From the IMG/VR virus record IMGVR_UViG_3300024999_000004, positions 29,596-93,595 of that record: a DNA stretch of 64,000 bases. One strand, 5' to 3'. This document shows positions 39,511 through 48,360 of this stretch, piece by piece. The notes under the pieces are model-generated. The model saw only the letters and a program-made list of their open reading frames with translations. It was not told the DNA's origin and did not search any database. The translations under genes and the position numbers were made by a program. The first letter of the stretch is position 1, and each line of letters begins with the position of its first letter. Source of the DNA: a virus.

Positions 39511-40392
39511 ATGGCAAAAGCCAAAGCTACCAACACGCAAGAACCCAAAGCAACCACGGAAGACCAGAAATTCGCCGACGCCCTCGCCAAAGAAGCCGCC
39601 GCTGCGGCTGCAGACTCCGATTTCCTCGACGACAGCGCGGGACAGGGATACGAGGATGTCAGGTCCAAGACTCCGATGCTCAAGATCCTCATCGCCACTT
39701 CCCCGCAGGTCAATGAGGAGGACAAAGAAGAGTACATTCCGGGAGCCAAGCCCGGATACTTTTTCAACACCGTGACGAAGAAGGTGTACAAGGAACTTAC
39801 CTGCTCCATTGTCCTTGCCAAGAGAGCGTGGACCCTCTGGGTCCCGAAAGAAGACGGCGGAGGATTCAAGGGTCGCGTGGCTCCGGATTCCATCCGTGTT
39901 ACCGGAAGTTTCTACAAGAAGGATAAGGAAGGCGCTTTTTCCGATGAGGGATACGAGGTTCACGACACCATAGAAATCTACGTTCTCGTCAAAGGCGAGG
40001 AGAAGGATGGCCCTGTCCTGTTCCCCTTCACCAAGGGGCATATCCCCCATGCGGATAGGTGGCTCCAAGCAAATCGCCTCGTAAAGACACCCAAGGGCAA
40101 CGTACCTCCGCTCTGGGGATCGTACTGGAGAATCTGGGCTTCCTTGAACAAAGCAAACATAAAAGGCACGGGTCCGACCCAGTGGTACCACATCGGAAAC
40201 GATGAGGCCAAGACCACGAACTGCGAGTGGGTGCGCTTCATCAGCAAAACCGAGAATCTGGAGTTCGTGCAGCCCAACCTCAAGTTCCTTGAGTCGGCGG
40301 CGAAGTTCCAGATGCGGGGGGCGGGGGCTCCGAGGCTTCTTACGGACAGCACGCCCGAGGATGGCGCGGATGGGGAGAACGTTCCGTTCTAG
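39511..40392 (+). CDS. probable single-stranded DNA-binding protein
   Basis: 293 residues. The acidic C-terminus ends DGADGENVPF, like the DDIPF tails by which SSBs recruit partners. The body has beta-rich segments (YFFNTVTKKVYKELTCSIVLA, WTLWVPKEDGGGFKGRV) compatible with an OB-type fold. Position between the helicase/nuclease and primase genes fits a replication SSB. The family cannot be named, so this is a motif- and context-based call. N-terminus carries DFLDDSAGQ shared with the 37759 protein. Confidence 0.65.
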   Translation: MAKAKATNTQEPKATTEDQKFADALAKEAAAAAADSDFLDDSAGQGYEDVRSKTPMLKILIATSPQVNEEDKEEYIPGAKPGYFFNTVTKKVYKELTCSIVLAKRAWTLWVPKEDGGGFKGRVAPDSIRVTGSFYKKDKEGAFSDEGYEVHDTIEIYVLVKGEEKDGPVLFPFTKGHIPHADRWLQANRLVKTPKGNVPPLWGSYWRIWASLNKANIKGTGPTQWYHIGNDEAKTTNCEWVRFISKTENLEFVQPNLKFLESAAKFQMRGAGAPRLLTDSTPEDGADGENVPF

Positions 40393-40455
40393 TTTGTAGC
40401 CTTTCCGGAGGCTTCCTTCTTTGCAAGGAGTCTCCGGATTTCCGAAGGAGGAAAA

Positions 40456-40740
40456 ATGTACTACCCCCGAAGCTATCTTGAATTCTTCCTTTTGTTCCAC
40501 AAACAGAAAAAGTATCTTGTGTTTCGTAGGGAGGCAGCAAGCCACGACATTCCTTTGGTGTTCTGGTTTGAGCAAACGTCAACAGCACAGCGGAGGGAGC
40601 TGGAGTGGGTCATGGACCGTGTTGTTTCTGCGGAAGGAATTTTTGTAGGACATTTTGTTCCGGAAGGCTACGAGGAAGTGCATAGTTTGTCCGAAGAAGC
40701 CATAAAGCTTCTGACTTCCGAGCCTTCCCTTGACGACTAA
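40456..40740 (+). CDS. hypothetical 94-aa protein
   Basis: ATG at 40456 behind AAGGAGG. Aromatic N-terminus (MYYPRSYLEFFLLF) and acidic C-terminus. Unknown. A stable hairpin follows. Confidence 0.65.
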   Translation: MYYPRSYLEFFLLFHKQKKYLVFRREAASHDIPLVFWFEQTSTAQRRELEWVMDRVVSAEGIFVGHFVPEGYEEVHSLSEEAIKLLTSEPSLDD

Positions 40741-40766
40741 TATGTGCTAAACTGAAGATCGTTCCC

Positions 40767-40817
40767 GAAGGCAGGAGTTTCTTGCCTGAGTTTCCCAAAG
40801 GTGGGGCTCCTGCCTTC
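40767..40817 (+). promoter_or_regulatory. 11-bp stem-loop ahead of primase
   Basis: GAAGGCAGGAG (40767-40777) and CTCCTGCCTTC (40807-40817) pair perfectly; the 29-base loop repeats TTGCCTG. Only TCGTCT follows, so it is not a clear terminator. May regulate or process the primase message. Confidence 0.55.
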
Positions 40818-40881
40818 TCGTCTCCAAAGGAGTGATTTCAAGTTATGCGCACCCTAATATTGACCCAAAGGCCCCTATAAC

Positions 40882-42588
40882 ATGCCCGCAGCATCCCCCA
40901 TAGAAGTAGATTCGTTCATGCGCCTGTTCCACGGAAGGGAGTCCGCCTACGGCGTCCACGTACCTTCCGGGGAGATTGACGCGAACGGAAAACAGAAAGG
41001 CCTGAACAAAACCGTGACGGCATGGGTCAGTCCGGAGATGTACTCCAAGCACCTGTACGGACTCGCTGGCATAGGCATCATCCCCATAAATGAGCAGGAC
41101 CAATGCTTCTTCGGAGCCATCGATGTGGACGAGGAGCAGTATTCAGAGTCTCCCCAGCAGGCTGCGGAGGTAAAAAAGCCGAAAGGGAGGCCTAAAGCTG
41201 TACAAGAGGCTCCTCCTGCCGAAGCGATTCAGTCCTCCCCCGCAACTTCGGCAGGCCTCAACGCAAAACAAATGAAGGTCGTGGACATCCTCTATCGAAC
41301 GGGTATGCCCCTTCTCCCCTTCAGGTCAAAATCGGGGGGCCTGCATCTTTTCATGTTCTTTGCGGAGGCTACCCCCGCTTCAGTTGTCATTCCGATATTG
41401 CAGGAATTCCGGGATCTCCTGGGTCTTCCGGTCAAGACAGAGATATTTCCCAAACAACGCTCGGTCAACGGAGGCACAGGCAACTGGATCAACCTACCTT
41501 ATTTCGGGGAATCCAACAGGAAAATGATAGATTCCGAAGGGAATTTGGTGGAGTCTTTCCATGATGCATTGGCTTTGATGGAGCAGAACCGGACGAGCGA
41601 GGAGATCCTCACCCGCTTTATGAGGGAGCTTCCGTTTTCCGACGGGCCTCCGTGTCTTCAAATCCTGACCCTGCAGCAGTCCATGGAAAACTGGAATAAT
41701 TTTTTGTTCTCCGTTGCCCGTTATTACAAATCAAAAACAGGGACCTTCGAAGAACAGGTACGGGAGATGAACGCGGCTATCCCCGTACCGATCCCGGATC
41801 ACACTCTTGAGGCAACCATATTTTCTTCCCATAGGAAGAGGGATTATTCCTATAAATGCAAGGACGCACCCCTTTTCGCCGTATGCAACAAAAGCAAGTG
41901 CAAGGAGAGGATGTACGGAATCGGTGGCTCGGAGGTAAGTGATCTGAGCTTCGGGGCCATGACGCAACATCTCACGGAAGATGTGCCTGTATACACATGG
42001 ATAATCAACGGCAAGGAGTTCAAATTCTTCTCCGAAAGCGAGATCATCAAGCAGGATTCGTTCATCGAGCAAAGCTTCCGTCAGCTTCACAAGAAGCCTC
42101 CGAAACTCAAGAGCTTCCAGTGGGACAAGATCATGCAGACTGCGCTTGACAATTGCGAGGTCGTGGCTTCCGATCCCACGAATACCTTTGACGACGTATC
42201 GACTTTGCGCGAGTATATTGCCGAATACTTGATGGAACTTCCCTCGGGAGTGAGCAAGAAGCATCTGCGGGTGGGAAGGACATGGCGCGAGTACAGCGAA
42301 GAGTACAAGGACAATATCTACATATTCAGCCCCAAGGAGCTGAAGAAGTTCATATTCACGGACAAGCAATTCCGTGCGTACACACCCACTCAATTGGCAG
42401 CAAAACTCGTGGAGATGGGAGCAACGCACCGCAAGATGTTCATAGATGAAGAGGCACCGAACTTGACGGTGTGGATAATGCCGGAGAGGTCGCTGGAGAA
42501 CTACAACGTGAAGAAGATCAAGATGGGAGAGGATGAAGTGGATTTCTCGTATCTTGATAAAGAGGGAGAGGGGAAGACGGAGTTCTAA
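40882..42588 (+). CDS. AEP primase (PrimPol-type)
   Basis: 568 residues. Archaeo-eukaryotic primase core: FGAIDVDEEQ (catalytic DxD, about residue 80), SKSGGLHLFMFF (SxxGxH, about 149) and NWINLPYFGESNRKMI. A Pro/Ala-rich insert (about 93-125) interrupts the core. The C-terminal half has a Cys-rich patch CKDAPLFAVCNKSKCKE and a further domain that may be helicase-like accessory or PriCT-like. AEP enzymes make primers and can polymerise; in cyanophage S-2L such a PrimPol belongs to the Z-DNA gene set. A shorter paralogue lies at 14761. No strong ribosome site precedes the ATG. Confidence 0.88.
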   Translation: MPAASPIEVDSFMRLFHGRESAYGVHVPSGEIDANGKQKGLNKTVTAWVSPEMYSKHLYGLAGIGIIPINEQDQCFFGAIDVDEEQYSESPQQAAEVKKPKGRPKAVQEAPPAEAIQSSPATSAGLNAKQMKVVDILYRTGMPLLPFRSKSGGLHLFMFFAEATPASVVIPILQEFRDLLGLPVKTEIFPKQRSVNGGTGNWINLPYFGESNRKMIDSEGNLVESFHDALALMEQNRTSEEILTRFMRELPFSDGPPCLQILTLQQSMENWNNFLFSVARYYKSKTGTFEEQVREMNAAIPVPIPDHTLEATIFSSHRKRDYSYKCKDAPLFAVCNKSKCKERMYGIGGSEVSDLSFGAMTQHLTEDVPVYTWIINGKEFKFFSESEIIKQDSFIEQSFRQLHKKPPKLKSFQWDKIMQTALDNCEVVASDPTNTFDDVSTLREYIAEYLMELPSGVSKKHLRVGRTWREYSEEYKDNIYIFSPKELKKFIFTDKQFRAYTPTQLAAKLVEMGATHRKMFIDEEAPNLTVWIMPERSLENYNVKKIKMGEDEVDFSYLDKEGEGKTEF

Positions 42589-42610
42589 GCCCTGCGGGGG
42601 AGGAGAAGAC

Positions 42611-42883
42611 ATGATAAAGTACAAAGCAAGCTACTACTGGCAACCAAAAATAGAAAAAGTTCTTGTGGAAAGAGAAACAGTAAATTCCGTATGGGTAAAA
42701 GGCAGGAGGGAGGCCAAAGCAACCCAGAGCCATATCTTCTTGGCCACTTTCGAAGAAGCTAAAGACTTTTTGGAAGGCGTGTTTGCAGAGAAAGCGGAGA
42801 CTGCACGAAGAAGGCTGCACGAAGCAAACGACACATTAGGGAGAGCAAAGGCACTTAAAGAAGAGGGGGAGGAGAAGTCATGA
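42611..42883 (+). CDS. hypothetical 90-aa protein
   Basis: ATG at 42611, AGGAG upstream. Basic beta start, coiled-coil end (about residues 45-88). ATGA-coupled to the next. Unknown. Confidence 0.65.
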   Translation: MIKYKASYYWQPKIEKVLVERETVNSVWVKGRREAKATQSHIFLATFEEAKDFLEGVFAEKAETARRRLHEANDTLGRAKALKEEGEEKS

Positions 42884-43038
42884 CCGACAAAGAACAGCAG
42901 GCAAAAGATAATTATGACTTGGCGTGGAAAGATTGGTACTACTGGTCTATGTTCGACGAGGAAGGACAAAAAGAAGCAAAGAAGAGGCTAGACGAAGCGG
43001 GCAAAGAACTCATGCGCATCAAAGGAACCCTGGCATGA
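42880..43038 (+). CDS. hypothetical 52-aa protein
   Basis: ATGA-coupled at both ends. Trp/Tyr-rich helix (DLAWKDWYYWSMF). Unknown. Confidence 0.6.
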   Translation: MTDKEQQAKDNYDLAWKDWYYWSMFDEEGQKEAKKRLDEAGKELMRIKGTLA

Positions 43039-43223
43039 AATCCTGCAATAACTGCCCAAGTAAACCTGCGGACAATCTGTGTGTTCAGTACCTTGGAGAA
43101 GCCTGCGGATGGAAGTGGATGAACAGGACCGATGAGTCGGCAGACAATTGTCATTATAATTACACGGAAGAGAGCGAAAATGATCCTTATGCGTATATAC
43201 GAAAGAAAGGAGACTTAAAATGA
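43035..43223 (+). CDS. small Cys-rich protein
   Basis: 62 residues with CNNCPSKPADNLC...ACGWKW...NC, five spaced cysteines, perhaps a zinc site. ATGA-coupled at both ends. Confidence 0.6.
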   Translation: MKSCNNCPSKPADNLCVQYLGEACGWKWMNRTDESADNCHYNYTEESENDPYAYIRKKGDLK

Positions 43224-43495
43224 AGAGCATCTGGAAGTTCCCTATAGACCTCCTCGATAGACAAGAAATATCACTCCCCTCAGACGCACGGATTCTTTGC
43301 GTCCAGACTCAGAGCGGCCTTCCCTTCATGTGGGCTAAGGTTGATACGGAAGCACAAAAGGAGAAGCGGACGTTTCGTTTGATCGGGACCGGGCACCCTA
43401 TTGAAGATGATTCCCTGTCTTATATCGGAACGTTTCAAATATATAATGGCTCTTTGGTGTTTCATTTGTTCGAAGAAACGTCGCCTTTTGGTTGA
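43220..43495 (+). CDS. DUF7352-like protein
   Basis: 91 residues. IWKFPIDLLDRQEISLPSDARILCVQTQSGLPFMWAKVD and FRLIGTGHPIE match the pattern of a widespread small phage/plasmid family (DUF7352-type). Function unknown. Ends just inside the next promoter. Confidence 0.75.
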   Translation: MKSIWKFPIDLLDRQEISLPSDARILCVQTQSGLPFMWAKVDTEAQKEKRTFRLIGTGHPIEDDSLSYIGTFQIYNGSLVFHLFEETSPFG

Positions 43496-43520
43496 CATTA
43501 CGCACAATATATGATAGACT
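43492..43520 (+). promoter_or_regulatory. sigma-70 promoter with extended -10
   Basis: TTGACA (43492-43497), 17 bp containing ACAATATATGA, TAGACT (43515-43520). Confidence 0.85.
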
Positions 43521-43540
43521 AGCGCGCAAAGGAATACAAC

Positions 43541-44122
43541 TTGTATGCAGGGATAGGCGGAAACCGGAAGCTGTGGACTGATTGTGAGGTGACGGCTGTG
43601 GAGCTGGACCCCGCTATTGCGGAAGTCTATTCCAAGCTATACCCTCAAGATGAAGTGATCGTTGCAGACGCCCACGAGTTTTTGGAGAAACATTTCTCAG
43701 AATACGCTTTCATCTGGGCTTCCCCTCCTTGTCCTTCCCCTGGGCAATATCGCCACAACGTAGGGGTGCTCGGGAAAGGCTTCGACCCCATCATGCCCGA
43801 TATGAAGCTGTATGCGGAGATTGTGTTCCTTTCCACATATCACAAAGGATTCTTTGTTGTCGAGAACGTCAAGCCTTATTACGAGCCTTTGATCCCTCCG
43901 TCCTTCGAGCTTCAGCGCCATCTTTTCTGGTCCAATTTCAAGGTAGGTCACGCTGATTTTGAGGGAAGCAAGATACGCAGCAAGAACAAAATCTCCGATT
44001 TCGATGGTTACGAAATCGTCAGGGACAGCAAGATCGGGAACAAACGACAGGTGCTGCGCAATTGCGTGGACCCTCTTGTGGGGAAGCACATCTTCGATGA
44101 GCTGGGCAAGGCACGGTTTTAG
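43541..44122 (+). CDS. C5-cytosine DNA methyltransferase-like
   Basis: 193 residues from TTG 43541, AAAGGA eight bases upstream. MYAGIGGNRKLW is motif I (SAM binding), ASPPCPS (about residues 60-66, catalytic Cys64) is motif IV, VVENVKPYY is motif VI, and NKRQVLRNCVDP resembles motifs IX-X. Shorter than usual (over 300), with a reduced target-recognition region. Predicted to make 5-methylcytosine or to act as a reduced orphan enzyme. First gene after the 43492 promoter. Confidence 0.85.
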   Translation: MYAGIGGNRKLWTDCEVTAVELDPAIAEVYSKLYPQDEVIVADAHEFLEKHFSEYAFIWASPPCPSPGQYRHNVGVLGKGFDPIMPDMKLYAEIVFLSTYHKGFFVVENVKPYYEPLIPPSFELQRHLFWSNFKVGHADFEGSKIRSKNKISDFDGYEIVRDSKIGNKRQVLRNCVDPLVGKHIFDELGKARF

Positions 44123-44124
44123 GT

Positions 44125-44367
44125 ATGAAACAACCACTCCTCCCCGGACATCACTACCAAACCCTTCCCGGTCTCGAAGCCGCCATAGGCAAAGACCTCC
44201 CCTCCCATAGCGTCTCAATAGACCGCGTGAAATTCTACGCTCTCGACGTATTTCCTTCCTACGTCCTCGCCGACATTCCCTTCATCCCTGTTCCCGTGAA
44301 GATCCCGAACGCCTTCGTATCCCAATTGAATCCCTCCACAAGGAGTCAAAATCTTGAGGAAGCCTGA
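44125..44367 (+). CDS. hypothetical 80-aa protein
   Basis: ATG at 44125, two bases after the methyltransferase stop. Beta-rich with many Pro/Ser. Overlaps the next gene. Unknown. Confidence 0.6.
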   Translation: MKQPLLPGHHYQTLPGLEAAIGKDLPSHSVSIDRVKFYALDVFPSYVLADIPFIPVPVKIPNAFVSQLNPSTRSQNLEEA

Positions 44368-45502
44368 CACCCCCGAAGCTCCTCCCGAGCGCCGAAATTC
44401 CGTACTGACAAAAATCTTCGCCTTCTGCCTCGTGGCCCTCGGAACCCCCCTTGAGGCGTACTATTATTGGTACTCCCTGACGAAAGAAGGGGCTCCGACG
44501 CCAGTGGCGTTGATGTCTGCCTGTGCCCTCATCCTGCTTCTTTCTGTTGCTGTGTATTGCTCCAAGTACTCCTCAAAGTGGTACCTTCTTGCCTTCTTTG
44601 TCGCAATCTACAGCGTATCCGCCACTTCGACGGGTCAAGGAATTGCCTTTGTAGAGTCCTCCGTAGGCAAGAAGAACGCAGCAACGAGTATCTCTTACGC
44701 GGAAGCTGATATTGCGGCTCTGCAGAGGGACAAGGAACGGGTAGAGACAGAATATGAAAGGCTGGACGAACAGTGGAAGTTCAACGAAGAGGAAATCACC
44801 GACAAGAGATTGTCGATAAAATCTCTTGATGTAGTCTATCCTGCCCTAACGGATACGGCGGAAGGAATAAGCCGAAAGCCTGAGCGCGACTCCAACCGTC
44901 TGCAAAGACGTGACCTTGACAGAAGCGTTCTTGCTTTGGAGAAAACAAATAAAACATTGCTTGCGCAGAAGGAACAAAGAATCCTTGAAATAGAAGCAAT
45001 CAAAGAAAGGGAAGACGCCAAACGTGCTGAGTTGGCCTCAAGCAATATAGAGGAGTCCTACGATATCTACGGCTACTATTCCGATATTCTCAGCGGAAAA
45101 CTTCCGCCAGAGGAGTTATTGCGTTTGGTGCGCCACCTTTTCCTCAGCCTTCTGCTCATGCTTCTCTCGCCTGTGGGAGTCAAGTTGTGGGAGAGCGGGC
45201 AAGGAGGGGCTCCTGCTATGGTCACAAAGGAAAAAAGGAAATTCTTTTGGCAAAATAAAAAAGAGGACAAGATTACAAAGAAGGAGCCTCGGGCAAGCAG
45301 CACAATAGTGCTGAATCGAGCGGACCTCTGGGCCATGCTCCCCGATCCCGCGCCTCTTCGGGCGGCGGCGAAAGCGGTGGGGGTTTCGCACACGTTGTTG
45401 TATGATTCAGCCGCTGTGGGGGCTCTTCGCATTGTGGGGAATCCGAAGAAGGTGGAGAAGAAGGAGTTGCTGAGGTTCATGGAGGGGAGGAAAAGGAGTT
45501 AA
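44354..45502 (+). CDS. multi-pass membrane protein with coiled coil
   Basis: 382 residues from TTG 44354, with AAGGAG upstream inside the preceding gene. Three N-terminal transmembrane helices (about residues 19-36, 49-67, 74-90), a coiled coil (about 115-235), one more hydrophobic helix (about 250-275), then a basic cytoplasmic tail with AVGVSHTLLYDS that resembles a helix-turn-helix. Role unknown; possibly a membrane sensor or anchor. Confidence 0.7.
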   Translation: MRKPDTPEAPPERRNSVLTKIFAFCLVALGTPLEAYYYWYSLTKEGAPTPVALMSACALILLLSVAVYCSKYSSKWYLLAFFVAIYSVSATSTGQGIAFVESSVGKKNAATSISYAEADIAALQRDKERVETEYERLDEQWKFNEEEITDKRLSIKSLDVVYPALTDTAEGISRKPERDSNRLQRRDLDRSVLALEKTNKTLLAQKEQRILEIEAIKEREDAKRAELASSNIEESYDIYGYYSDILSGKLPPEELLRLVRHLFLSLLLMLLSPVGVKLWESGQGGAPAMVTKEKRKFFWQNKKEDKITKKEPRASSTIVLNRADLWAMLPDPAPLRAAAKAVGVSHTLLYDSAAVGALRIVGNPKKVEKKELLRFMEGRKRS

Positions 45503-45503
45503 T

Positions 45504-45722
45504 ATGCTTGGACTACCAACAGAAGAGTTGTATCGTTATGGGGAATGGGCAGGAAACCCGAAAGGGCAGAAAGAAGATGTCACCTGTTGTAGGTATGAAG
45601 TTTGGCCGAACGAAAGAGGACCTATTCCACACCAATGTAGAAGAAAAAGAGGGCATGGGTATAAGGGATGGTTTTGCACGCAACACGCAAAACTTTATCC
45701 TGTAGATTACAAAGAGAAATAG
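45504..45722 (+). CDS. small Cys/His protein
   Basis: 72 residues. CCRYEVW...HQCRRKRGHGYKGWFCTQH has the layout of a zinc finger family found in phages. AAAAGGAG upstream. A frame shifted by one also stays open but fits less well. Confidence 0.6.
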   Translation: MLGLPTEELYRYGEWAGNPKGQKEDVTCCRYEVWPNERGPIPHQCRRKRGHGYKGWFCTQHAKLYPVDYKEK

Positions 45723-45750
45723 AGAAGATTCAGGAGGGGAGGAAAGCAAA

Positions 45751-46119
45751 ATGAAGGAATACGTAATAGCGGCTTTTAGACATACCGGATCTGGACATTA
45801 TGCTATTTGCCTTTGGGGCCCAAATAATTGCGGGTATACCCCAAACTTGGATGAGGCCGGAGTATACGACGAATCGGTTCTTGAACGATTCAAGAATAAT
45901 CTTCAAGATAATTTTCCGATAGAGTTGAATATGGCAAGAAGCATGTCCGTTGAACGGGAGTACAATTACTCAGGATGGAAGTCTGGTCATTTTATCCAGA
46001 ATGACGAGCTTTTTAGAAATACTTTCAACCTAAGCAAGAAAATATTCTATAAGAGCCCTTCGGACAGGCAGTACTACAGGTTCAAGAAAAACGCTGGGGA
46101 GACAAGTAGATGTCAATGA
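45751..46119 (+). CDS. hypothetical 122-aa protein
   Basis: ATG at 45751, GGAGGGGAGG upstream. Beta-rich start (YVIAAFRHTGSGHYAICLWGP). Overlaps the exonuclease start. Unknown. Confidence 0.65.
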   Translation: MKEYVIAAFRHTGSGHYAICLWGPNNCGYTPNLDEAGVYDESVLERFKNNLQDNFPIELNMARSMSVEREYNYSGWKSGHFIQNDELFRNTFNLSKKIFYKSPSDRQYYRFKKNAGETSRCQ

Positions 46120-46820
46120 ATAGGATGGACGCAGAAGGCAGATATATTCCCATGACTGAGCAGGAAAGGGAAGAGTCTTCCGTAAAGGACATTGCCCTAC
46201 ACAAGGAGCCAAAGCCCACAATGAACAACGTCATGCTCGACCTTGAGACGATGGGCAACACCAAGCAGGCGGCGATCATTGCCATCGGGGCGGTAAGGTT
46301 CGATGAAAATGGCTTGGGTGATTCCTTCTACCGGAAGGTCTCGCTTCAGTCGTCAGTTGACGCGGGGATGAAGATGGATGCCTCCACGGTGCTGTGGTGG
46401 TTGGGGCAGGAGGATGCTGCGCGATTACCGATGGCACATGAGTATGATGCGATAAACGGAAGGGAGTCAGTAGCCTTGCCTGATGCGCTGTCCCACTTTG
46501 CTTCGTGGCTGCATCGTTCGGAGGGAGGCCCTCTCCCTGAACCAGTGGTCTGGGGCAATGGTTCCGACTTCGACAACGCCATTCTTTCCGAAGCGTATAT
46601 GCTTTGTGGGAACGAGGCTCCGTGGGCCTTTTGGAACAACAGGTGCTACCGGACCATGAAGTCATTGTTTCCTTCCGTCAAGAAGCCCGATCCTGATTCG
46701 GTCGAGGGCGTTAAGCACAACGCACTGTATGACGCGAAGTTTCAGGCGATGCATTTGATTGATATACTGAAACACCTGAGAGGCACGGGATTATCTTTGT
46801 ACAAAGTGAAGGAGACCTGA
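46110..46820 (+). CDS. DnaQ-like 3'-5' exonuclease
   Basis: 236 residues. MLDLETMG (about residues 41-48) is the ExoI DxE motif; VWGNGSDFDNAIL holds the ExoII Asp, and HNALYDAKFQAMHL the ExoIII HxxxxD. Similar to the Rv2179c/T4-like single-domain exonucleases that act on DNA or RNA. Contains the WWLGQED element common in this group. ATG at 46110 or 46116. Next to small genes in the replication region. Confidence 0.88.
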   Translation: MSMNRMDAEGRYIPMTEQEREESSVKDIALHKEPKPTMNNVMLDLETMGNTKQAAIIAIGAVRFDENGLGDSFYRKVSLQSSVDAGMKMDASTVLWWLGQEDAARLPMAHEYDAINGRESVALPDALSHFASWLHRSEGGPLPEPVVWGNGSDFDNAILSEAYMLCGNEAPWAFWNNRCYRTMKSLFPSVKKPDPDSVEGVKHNALYDAKFQAMHLIDILKHLRGTGLSLYKVKET

Positions 46821-47105
46821 ATGGACATGGAAAACTTCGGCTTAGGTATTGAACAGAACGGTGACATTTTCATCTCCCGCTTCCGCGAAGGCAAGTGGCA
46901 CGGAGCCAGGAAACAAGTCAACAACGAATTCCTGACCCTCATGCTCTTGAAGTTCGAGCCCGATGTCGAGTATTCGCTGGACATTGGAGGGAAGCCAGCG
47001 TTCTCTCTTCTCATACAAAAGATCGCGCAAGTCCCGGAGGAGCACCCGGCGCAGATCAATCTGTTCAAGGAAGATGGCGTTCTTGACGCGGAGGTAGTTT
47101 CTTGA
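46821..47105 (+). CDS. hypothetical 94-aa protein
   Basis: ATG on the base after the exonuclease stop. Beta-rich with FGLGIEQNGDIFISRFREGKW. Unknown. Confidence 0.65.
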   Translation: MDMENFGLGIEQNGDIFISRFREGKWHGARKQVNNEFLTLMLLKFEPDVEYSLDIGGKPAFSLLIQKIAQVPEEHPAQINLFKEDGVLDAEVVS

Positions 47106-47147
47106 GTTTTTCCTCTATTGCGCTACTTCATACAAAGGAGCTTCCCG

Positions 47148-47621
47148 TTGAGCAAACAACTACAGCCACCGAAGCGCGTATCCCAAACAACGATAGCTCC
47201 TCCCGTGAGGCCAAAGTTGCCCCCTAAGAGCAAGAAGCGTTCCTCCTACGCACGGAAGGAGGCGGCACGGCTTCACGCGACCCGGAGGGCCTTCGAGCGA
47301 TGGGGCGTAACACTGACCCGGGCCGATATAGATAGAATAGTGGCTCTTATACAGAAGGGGCCTCAGAAAGATGGTGGAGCGGAGCTTCTCGTGAAGCAGA
47401 GTTGCAGCAGGACGCTGTTCAATATTCCTTGGAAGGATGGGGCCGGGGAGGGGATACTACTTCCATGCGTTTTTCATACGAAGTGCAAAATGTTGTGTAC
47501 GGTGTTGCCTCGTAATTGGAGGGATAACTATGACTCCTTTGTCCTTGACGGTCAGGGGAACTCTTGGTTGCATGGGGAGAGAAGTGATTTGTCTGACGAG
47601 AATCTGAGCGACGGAGATTAG
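47148..47621 (+). CDS. hypothetical 157-aa protein
   Basis: TTG at 47148 chosen for AAAGGAG seven bases upstream. Basic Pro/Lys-rich N-terminus with an Arg-rich helix, then a domain with FERWGVTLTRADIDRIVALI and a beta-rich Cys-containing C-terminus (NIPWKDGAG..LPCVFHTKCKMLCTVLP). Pattern recalls phage proteins of unknown function. Confidence 0.65.
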   Translation: MSKQLQPPKRVSQTTIAPPVRPKLPPKSKKRSSYARKEAARLHATRRAFERWGVTLTRADIDRIVALIQKGPQKDGGAELLVKQSCSRTLFNIPWKDGAGEGILLPCVFHTKCKMLCTVLPRNWRDNYDSFVLDGQGNSWLHGERSDLSDENLSDGD

Positions 47622-47632
47622 GGGATACGCAA

Positions 47633-47851
47633 ATGAAAAGAAACACAAGACGCAGGATAAGGTATTGGTACCTCACTTTTCAGGCGGATGATGCTGTATG
47701 GTCGGGGCTGTCCTGCTGTGAAGGAGATGCTTCGGACGCCCTGAGTTCTCTCCATAAAGAGCCCCTCCTTGAAGGGAAGAAGTTAGCATTGAAGTACATA
47801 AAAGAACTTACCCACAGGGAGTACAACAGGCTTCAAGCAGGAACTATTTGA
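47633..47851 (+). CDS. hypothetical 72-aa protein
   Basis: ATG at 47633. Basic start MKRNTRRRIRYWYLTF. Overlaps the next start region. Unknown. Confidence 0.55.
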   Translation: MKRNTRRRIRYWYLTFQADDAVWSGLSCCEGDASDALSSLHKEPLLEGKKLALKYIKELTHREYNRLQAGTI

Positions 47852-48360
47852 TGCCCCGCACCACCGGAATGGGAGGCCACCAATCCTCCGCAATGAAGAA
47901 CGATGAATGGCTTACCCCTCCTGAAATTATCCGCGCTCTCGGGCCTTTCGACCTTGATCCCTGCGCCCCCATAGTCCGCCCGTGGGACACCGCAAAACAG
48001 CACTTCACCAAAGAGGATGACGGCCTTGCTCTTCCGTGGCAAGGAAGGGTATGGTGCAATCCTCCTTATGGCAAGGAAGCGAGGGCGTGGCTTGAAAAGC
48101 TGGCGGACCATGGGAATGGAATAGCTTTGGTATTCGCCAGGACGGAAACGGAAATGTTCTTTTCGCAAGTTTGGAACAGGGCCGACTCAATCTTGTTTAT
48201 AGAAGGAAGGCTGTACTTCTACAATGTACTTGGGGTGCAGGCGTCGGCGAACAGCGGTGCGCCATCGTGTCTTGTGGCCTATGGAGAGGCAAATACGGAA
48301 GCTCTTAGGCGCTGTGGGATAGGCGGGAAGTTGGTTGTACTGAAGGAGGGAATGATATGA
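47851..48360 (+). CDS. phage N6-adenine methyltransferase (Dam, PF05869-like)
   Basis: 169 residues. Begins with NDEWLTPPEII and FDLDPCAP, then VWCNPPYGKEA, where NPPY is the amino-methyltransferase catalytic motif; matches the small phage Dam family (PF05869). Predicted to methylate adenine N6 in DNA. ATG at 47851; a TTG directly before it is possible. Coupled by ATGA to the HNH gene. Confidence 0.88.
   Translation: MPRTTGMGGHQSSAMKNDEWLTPPEIIRALGPFDLDPCAPIVRPWDTAKQHFTKEDDGLALPWQGRVWCNPPYGKEARAWLEKLADHGNGIALVFARTETEMFFSQVWNRADSILFIEGRLYFYNVLGVQASANSGAPSCLVAYGEANTEALRRCGIGGKLVVLKEGMI

Noticed and set aside
39487-40575. 362-codon minus frame over the SSB-like gene
   Set aside because: Shadow of a plus-strand gene with acidic tail and context support; no start signal.
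41731-42624. 297-codon minus frame
   Set aside because: Antisense to the primase, which has clear catalytic motifs.
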